From Haemonchus contortus (Eukaryota; Nematoda; Chromadorea; Rhabditida; Trichostrongylidae), in assembly GCA_000469685.2 (NCBI GenBank), contig LS997565.1, forward strand, positions 38,114,519 to 38,178,518: a stretch of DNA of 64,000 nt, read 5' to 3'. Below the pieces are notes generated by a model. It was not told the origin of the DNA, did not search any database, and worked only from the letters and a program-made list of their open reading frames with translations. This document shows, piece by piece, positions 57,738 through 64,000 of the stretch (position 1 is its first letter; each line of letters starts with the position of its first letter). The position numbers and the translations under genes are program-made.

Positions 57738-58540
57738 ATGGGGTCTAATAGTACTGTATGGCCGGATTTGACAGAACATTACTGCATTGAGGTGAGGAAT
57801 TCGTAAGGAATAAATCAAAAGGGGACACTTATATTGCTTCCATTGTCCTCATTATCCATTTCATCTTCGGTGTTCATGAACCTACGAGAATTATAATTCA
57901 ATTGTAAATCCTAAAATGTTCCATGATTATTAAGAAATGAGTACCTCCGGGGACTGTAGGACCGAATCGATCGTAGTCGTCCTTCCTACTATTTATTACA
58001 AATTGAGCTGGACCAGATTCTCCAAAAAGCAGTACAATCATCTTCAGAACACCTCGAAGTTATCTATTGAGGATGTATGTGAGCGAATTAGGATACCCTC
58101 CCCCTCCCCTTGCAAGAATTGAATCCACCATCTTATGACAACAGCCATGATAAGCGTGATTCCTATCAGGTAAACTGTTAATTACGCTCCAACCTGAGCA
58201 ATAATTATTCAGGTTGTCTTGATTTCAATGCAAATGTTGGATCTGGTCTCTAATTCTCTTCAATCTCTGCAACATTTGCGATAATTTTTCAGTTTTTCAA
58301 CCTCTACACCTTAGCTATGCCTGTTCTGTCAACACTCTACTTTGCCAAAATGAAACGACAGCGCACCAATGACATCAGAAACCACCTTAATGCAAGGGCT
58401 TCAAATGTGGTACTCAAGTGGATCCATAATTGCTTTTCTGAGTGAGAAATCGTATTTGAATTTTAAACTCATAGATTAAGACTATTGGCAACGATGGCTG
58501 GGCGAACTACTCAACAATGATTCAGAAGCAATGGAAATGA
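57738..58540 (+). pseudogene. Receptor A4: Srab-like gene with exons 2-6 deleted
   Basis: Exon 1 (57738-57791, MGSNSTVWPDLTEHYCIE), exon 7 (58293-58391) and exon 8 (58475-58540) are intact. Intron 1 sequence passes directly into sequence matching A1 and A2 intron 6 (for example GTGTTCATGAACCT near 57873), so a single deletion joining the two introns near 57850 removed TM1 to TM6. Exon 7 ends in a GC donor (AAT/GCAAGG). If spliced 1-7-8 the frame is kept and a 72-residue, one-TM peptide ending QKQWK would result. It is called a pseudogene because no receptor can form. Whether the short product is made is unknown. Confidence 0.8.
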
Positions 58541-59072
58541 ATTACATGTGGTGCTAACACGCCCTCAAACGCTCATGAAAAGATCCTAGCAAGTAGGGAC
58601 GCAAAGCACCATTCCAAGAGATGGTCCAAGCGGTGGTGGGGTCGCATAGTACAGAGTGAGCCCAATTGTGGCAGATGTAATGTAAAAATGTAATTGTTCC
58701 GGTTGCCACCCGAACCTCATCTGAATACCTCCGGTTTGCATAGTCAACCATAATCATGCAATCCTAGCAACTAATTGTAGATAAGCAATAAATTTTGGGA
58801 TATTTCTGAGTCACTGACGTTTTATAACACTGACGCATCATTGTTCAACGTTTTTGCCATGTAATCCAGCAGCAATACGGTATTACAGACTGTTTCTTTA
58901 TAAACTTTGCAGGAGCCTCGTACTAGAATGTTCATTGACTGATTTACATGTGGCAAATGCGACTGATATGTAGTCACTATTTCGAAAATGTACTCCGAGC
59001 GACTTTCTTGTTAAGCAAACCTGCTGTTAGCACATTTTTGTAAGATCCCCCCCCCTTGTTTCGTATGCTTCA

Positions 59073-59078
59073 ATAAAT
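59073..59078 (+). terminator. Possible poly(A) signal downstream of A4
   Basis: AATAAA sits in the context CTTCAATAAATCTTTG, matching the site after A2. It is over 500 nt from the stop, so its use is uncertain. Confidence 0.3.
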
Positions 59079-59269
59079 CTTTGTCTAAATTGTTGAAAAG
59101 GAGAAACTAATATTTCTGATGTCAATAAAGCCTCTGTTATATACACAAAAACATTAAAGGTCACGGGCATATATTTCCTATGATGAACATGGTCATCACA
59201 AGGGAAATCGATAGATGGGCACCCGGTTGAGAGATGGATATAATGAAGTAAGTACGTCTCGGAGGTTAT

Positions 59270-59345
59270 GAACAAAACTTCGACCTCGGAATGGACTCGA
59301 ACCTTTACTTGTCCGTGCACCGTGCCCTTAAACGTTACACTGTCG
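59270..59345 (-). mobile_element. tRNA-derived SINE, family 2, remnant downstream of A4
   Basis: This is a heavily diverged remnant at the site shared with A1 and A2. It is recognisable by position and by the CTCGGA..TTTGTTC words on either side. Confidence 0.4.
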
Positions 59346-59369
59346 AAACTAGGCTTGATATCGCCTTCT

Positions 59370-60530
59370 TAATGGTTCAGAATGTAACATTTCCAATTTA
59401 GTCTGATGCACATTTCCTAGCAGTAGACTTATTTGCAACGAGAACTCTATGACAAATAATTTCTATAACATTACCAAGTTGCTCTGGCAGCGGGAAGATA
59501 CCCAGTATTTAACTATCTTGGAAAATGTACTTCACCCATTTTCTTTTACCACTGACCCGAACTACCAATAATCTTCAAGGGCATGTTCAGGCAGTGATTC
59601 ATTTAGTGAATAGGCGGAATGAGACATCCTCAAAGCACAGTTCAGAATGAAAATATGTCTGAGATCCCTCCCCAAGATGAACCTGTGGCCCTCAGGGATA
59701 GTACGTGTGTCATTGCCGGGTCGAAAAACGACCTCCACAGATCGCTGCAGGACCCAAACGGCTCGGGGGACAAACACACCCAGAAGTGGCCGTGTTATGA
59801 CGACTATGTTATACTGCACCGTTCACAATGAAGCGCCATGAGGCCGAGTAGTTGTATGCTTACCCACACATAATGGGGGGGGGCCACATAAACCGTTACG
59901 GACGCATGCTTTCGTAAGATCCTCTTTCTTTCGACTTTTTAATTAAACTTTATATATCCCGGATTCCAGCGATTTTCTTCGTTGTCATCAAAATAATCTA
60001 GCGAACTTTGCATTCAACTTTACTTTACTTTTTTGACATTTTGGAACTTTTTCTTATTGCTTTACATGCTCCGCTGATTCCAATTTGATACACTATGCTT
60101 ATGAAAGAGAAACCAGTACCATTAGGTTTTCCATTCCTCCGCTTTTTTTCACGCTTCAAGTTATTCTCCACAATGTTCCAGAATGGGATACTAAGCAAAC
60201 ACAAATAAATAGAGTTGGAGTAGGCTTTCCTCAAGGGCTTTGGTCGTATTCTGTCAGGAGAATTATAACTCTGACGTCTGTTTTGAGAGAGGCTAATTAA
60301 TGAATGCTCAGTGTTTTCACAATACTGTGGCTATAGTATTGTTATTACGTATTGAAGAGTTAAGCATAATTTTGTTTACGCAAAAGCTGTCTACCTTTGA
60401 CAAATACAGTAATCAACAACACGTTTCACGAATGCGTTGGCTTCCGGCGGCCTTCTTGCTTACTGTGCTGTATTTGTTCCTATTGTAGATATTATTTACA
60501 CAGTATCGTAGCTACTGGATACGGTTCTCG
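59370..60530. other. Duplicated downstream block of A genes, copy 4
   Basis: This is paralogous to 8900-9980 and 27520-28680, including GGCCGTGTTATGACGAC near 59788 and the GAGTTAAGCATAAT segment near 60355. Open frames on both strands (59562-59831, 60085-60300, 60300-60488) are not kept in the other copies. No gene is called. Confidence 0.5.
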
Positions 60531-60992
60531 TCTGTAGCGATTGAAAACTTTTTCGATGATGTTCAAATTATCGAAAGAATGAAATATGGATAGATTCATT
60601 GGAGATCGTAAACTTCAGAATATATTCAAAATATGTTGAGACCCTCAATCTCTCCTAAAACTGTTTATTAATTTTTTCAATTTGTTTCACCTTATTTTAT
60701 TACATTTCAACATGTTTTTTACATATTTCGACATATTTTTCTCAAATGGGGCCCGCCCTACAATCAAAGACTCTTCAGTTCGAAGAAAAAGGCAATGTTA
60801 GAATGAAGAAATGGAAAGCGAGCACCGGTGTGGGCGAGCTAAGACTTAGTCAAAAAACTACGTCACCTGCCTAAAACCCTCATAAGAGAGTATAAATGAT
60901 CAATAACCATCCCCCTCTTCATCTGCGATACAGTGCTTGGGCTAGTTTTTTGTTGGTAAATTTTTAATACTGTATAACATGTATTCTAGGGC

Positions 60993-63900
60993 ATGGTGTT
61001 CAGAGATTCGGAGGATTCAGCTTTGACAGAGCAGTATTGCATCGAGGTAAAAAATTTGTGAGTCTACCTTCGAATTTCTTGCTTCCCCATGTTTTCGTTT
61101 TCTTCTCCTTTGTCTCGGCAGAACCTAACGTTCTCCGTTCTAGAAAAATCCCGCCTTATCAAACATATTTACAAAAACTGAAGTCCTAGCAGAGCACGAT
61201 CCACATGTAGCCTCCATGAATAGCGACTCATTAACTACTAGCATAACAGAGCTGGGCTGAATCGTTCTGAAATGTGATCCATGCCCGTAAAACGAACCTC
61301 ATCCTACCTCCAGAAATCTAAAGTCTCGGCTTCATCGTCTTCTTCAAAAATCCCCAATTCTGGCGTCGATTTACTTGTTTGAGGATTCCAAGTGATCGGC
61401 ACTATTTGAACGTGTCGAGTCTGTCGAAGGCTATGTCAAAATTCATGGAGCAAGCAAACTTTTCTGACCGCTAAAGACAGAACTGACCTTACTGTGGCTG
61501 AATTCAGAGACGTGGGCACTCATCTGTGCTTTAGTCCGGCTCCGTCACCGCAGCAAACTGCAGGGAGCTGTTGATTTCTACGAGACCGATGATTAAGATT
61601 GTGAAGGAGCACTTAAAGCATTTATACCCGACGACTTCAAAAGATCAAGGGCTGTACGCAGTTAGGCCTCTTAAGACTACTCCATGGCGATGGGCGTAGA
61701 AGCATACTGTCCGAAGTAGGTTTTTACTGTCGCTCAATGTTTGAGCAGATGAAAGAATGATTTAGGCGCTTTATCGAGTTCGATTACGACGTTCACTCGG
61801 GCTGGTGATACAAATTCTTTGATGTGTTCGTTAGAAGGAATGTGACTCCGTTTGCATTAATTTCACAAAGCAAAACTTGTGCCATCAACAACAAGCCTGT
61901 GCACGGAACTAAGGTTCTCTGGGCCTGTTGAAAACAGACTGTTCCAGGTTACGCTGCCTCCTACGAATATTCTACCAGTTCCCTTATGCCATTTGATTTT
62001 TCCGCACTTAGCATCCCGGATTCCAGTAACATATTAGGTCCGATTATTCATTCGAGGGGAGCATTGGAAAAGGCCTGCAACGAGTAAGACGCAGACTACT
62101 CCCTCACTAGGGCGACTGCATTGCTCGACGTTCTGTGAGCCTGCGTCGAAGTTAACGGAGGTCATTTTGAAGTGTAACTGTGGCCCTCTCCGCTTTTTCT
62201 GATGAGAAAAACCATATCCTGTGATTAAAGGTCGAGGCGTATTTTATGGGACATCTAGTCTTCATACATAATTTTGTTTTACCTCATAGATCAGCGACAT
62301 GATGTTACTTTTTCCATACTTTAGAATGGAGTTCTTATAGCTACTTCGCTATACTATCGACTTTCATTGTTTGTTTCTCTAGTCACATCAATATTCTCGG
62401 CTACCTACACAACCTTCTTTCTGCATCGCTTTTACAATAAAAGCCCTTTTTTCCATAAAAACTTGAAGGTATGATAAGTTTCAAAAGAATTTTCTCATAT
62501 TCTAATGAAAAAATCTTCCACTGAATCTAAAAATTCTTACTTTGCTGCTATAGTATCCCTTTCAACTGGTTACAGTTGAAAAATGTAATAGTTTTATCAA
62601 ATAGTGGTTACAAATTTTTAGCCGTTAATAGTCTGGTATTCAATTTTTGCAGACACTATTTTTCTCTCTATGCATTTGCTGCCTCGCTCACAGTATTATA
62701 AATGTCGCTATGAAGGTGAGTCTTCAACAAATTCTATTTTTATTTAAACCTTTACTATAAATGTGTATGGATAAAATCGCAGCTTTTCTCTTGCTGTAAC
62801 ATTGCCATTCTAATGCTCACTTAGACTATGGTCTCATAGCCTAAGTGAAATATACGGTTGCTGATAGCATGAGTAAAGCCCAGTACAAGAATTAATTGAG
62901 CGAATTTTCAAAAAAATGATAATACCCTCGAAGCCTGTGTGACGAGGTGAAGTATTGGTTAGGGGCGCACTATCACCTAACTCCTGGTGGGTTCGAATCC
63001 CGATCGTACTTGCCTTCCTGTTCGGTTTCGGACTCGGTTAATCGATGCCAGAATCATGTGGAAGGATAAAAGCAATGACGTGCATACAGTAATGTAACAT
63101 GTATACGACAGCAATGGCGACCAAACACATTGTAAGTGCTACATACGCGTTTGAAACGCCACTACGAATCCGAATGAAGGTCGAATGCATGGCGCATTTT
63201 GAAAATGGGTGTCGAAGACTACCTTCTTTATTCGTTATAGTCGCTGAAAGCTTCTCACTTTTTCGTAAAAATCTAATAACATTATTTACTATACATTGTG
63301 AGCTCGATGACATTTTTTTACAACATTACCCAGTACCCATATCGGATTAAAAGGAACAAGTCTGTGGTCTGTTTGCTCTGCGTAATCGAATTCCATTCAA
63401 AATCGTAGAGGTAGAGTGTATCTGCATGTGGTATATAAAATGGCTTACGGTAGCCAACCGATGTCATGTCAGCGCTTTTGCCCTCCCAGACGAAACTGGT
63501 ATTAATCAACTTACCCTGGAAGGATGGAAGTTTACTTGGCTCAGACGGACATCGATCTGAGATTCAAACCCGGAACCATGCGTGTGTGATGGTGCGCTAC
63601 TTGTCACTCACTACACCTACTCCACCCATACATTGAAGACAAGTATAAAAATGAGAGTCTCTGCTCCATATTTCAGGGACATCACTTAGCGCTGACATTT
63701 CTACATTCAACAAATTGCCATATTTTCCTGCCGCGATTACTGTATGCATTCATGGTTGTTTCATCCACTTTTACATACCTAATCTCGGAATTCATGCTGT
63801 TTGCCATAGTAGTTGAAAGATGGATTGCTTTCATATTCTGTGGTAGCTACGAGACAGGATACACAAAGTTGGCACCGGTACTGATAGCAGTAGCAGTGAG

Positions 63901-64000
63901 TTTGTTTGTGTAAAAGGCCTAGCACTTGAAATAAACTCTCCATAGAATTCTGATGAAATATGTTCAGAGGTCTGGAGCAAATGTTTGAATGCTTCATCCA
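60993..64000 (+). CDS. Receptor B4: Srab-like seven-transmembrane chemoreceptor, 3' part outside window
   Basis: Four exons are visible: 60993-61046, 62325-62468, 62653-62715, 63677-63895, all open, in phase 0 and with GT-AG introns. They encode the first 160 residues. The N terminus ends TEQYCIE. Exon 2 holds TM1 and the FFHKNLK loop motif. Exon 3 holds TM2 (LFFSLCICCLAHSII). Exon 4 carries TNCHIFLPR, TM3, and VVERWIAFIFCGSYETGYTK. Exons 5-8 should follow beyond 64000. Intron 1 (1.28 kb) contains the B intron block, and intron 3 holds two SINE copies. No lesion is seen, so the gene may be functional. It is closest to B2. Confidence 0.78.
61150..61870. repeat. Conserved intron-1 block of B genes, copy in B4
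   Basis: This is the third copy of the block described in B1 and B2. Its - strand translation contains RVNVVIELDKA but also several stops. Confidence 0.5.
62940..63235 (+). mobile_element. tRNA-derived SINE, family 1, in B4 intron 3
   Basis: The B box GGGTTCGAATCCC is perfect. The body runs through GGAAGGATAAAAGCAATGAC to CACTACGAATCCGAATGAAG. The A-box head is changed by an insertion. Its position matches the + copy in B2 intron 3 (32280). Confidence 0.72.
63375..63630 (-). mobile_element. tRNA-derived SINE, family 1, inverted copy in B4 intron 3
   Basis: Read on the - strand it starts near 63630 with GGAGTAGGTGTAGTGAGTGA, continues with CACACGCATGGTTCCGGGTT (B box TTTGAATC) and ends near CGATTTTGAATGGAATTC. 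It faces the + copy just upstream, as in B2. Confidence 0.7.

Noticed and set aside
1..64000. CRISPR array, bacterial operons or phage genes
   Set aside because: No regularly spaced identical repeats, no ribosome-binding-site-led gene runs; intron-exon structure and retroelements mark the segment as animal nuclear DNA.

Overview
The window looks like a nematode genome segment, most likely a clade V parasite of the hookworm/strongylid type (an inference). The evidence is the receptor families, many small exons split by introns of 75 bp to about 2 kb, TTTCAG-type acceptors directly before start codons (typical of spliced-leader trans-splicing), and a repeat load of Gypsy, BEL/Pao, Penelope-like, CR1-like LINE, mariner and tRNA-derived SINE sequences. 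Nothing bacterial or viral is present as a living gene.

The backbone is a tandem array of seven-transmembrane chemoreceptor genes, all on the + strand. Three gene types recur in the order A-B-S. A and B are related 8-exon receptors resembling the Sra superfamily, best fit Srab. S is a 6-exon receptor resembling the Srg superfamily (Srv/Srg). The order is: A1 (3257-7066, intact), B1 (11468-14342, pseudogene), S1 (16456-20095, intact); A2 (23979-26904, pseudogene with one stop and one frameshift), B2 (30256-36577, nearly intact), S3 (39868-40785, last-exon relic); A3 (43648-46933, intact), B3 (51035-52262, pseudogene lacking exons 2-6), S2 (53692-56735, intact with a GC donor); A4 (57738-58540, lacking exons 2-6), B4 (60993 to the window end, intact as far as seen). 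The A genes start 20.7, 19.7 and 14.1 kb apart. The flanks and introns are also paralogous, so whole three-gene units were duplicated and then eroded by deletions and transposon insertions.

Region by region: 1-1.9 kb holds a decayed Ty3/Gypsy pol. 3.2-20.1 kb is unit 1, with a GC-rich insertion at 7.8-8.7 kb and a MITE-like element in A1. 20.4-23.5 kb holds a SINE and a decayed BEL/Pao element inserted upstream of A2. 24-40.8 kb is unit 2, whose B2 intron 4 carries a 1.8-kb insertion with a minisatellite, followed by a mariner with intact ends. 41-42.6 kb is a decayed Penelope-like element upstream of A3. 43.6-56.7 kb is unit 3, with a CR1-like LINE at 47.7-49.8 kb. 57.7-64 kb is the start of unit 4. 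Two dispersed tRNA-like SINE families and three hammerhead-like RNA motifs are scattered through the array.

The intact genes (A1, A3, B2, B4, S1, S2) would encode plasma-membrane receptors, in nematodes usually expressed in chemosensory neurons. Nothing in the sequence shows ligand or cell type. Exon boundaries were set by hand from splice signals, reading phase and agreement between paralogs.
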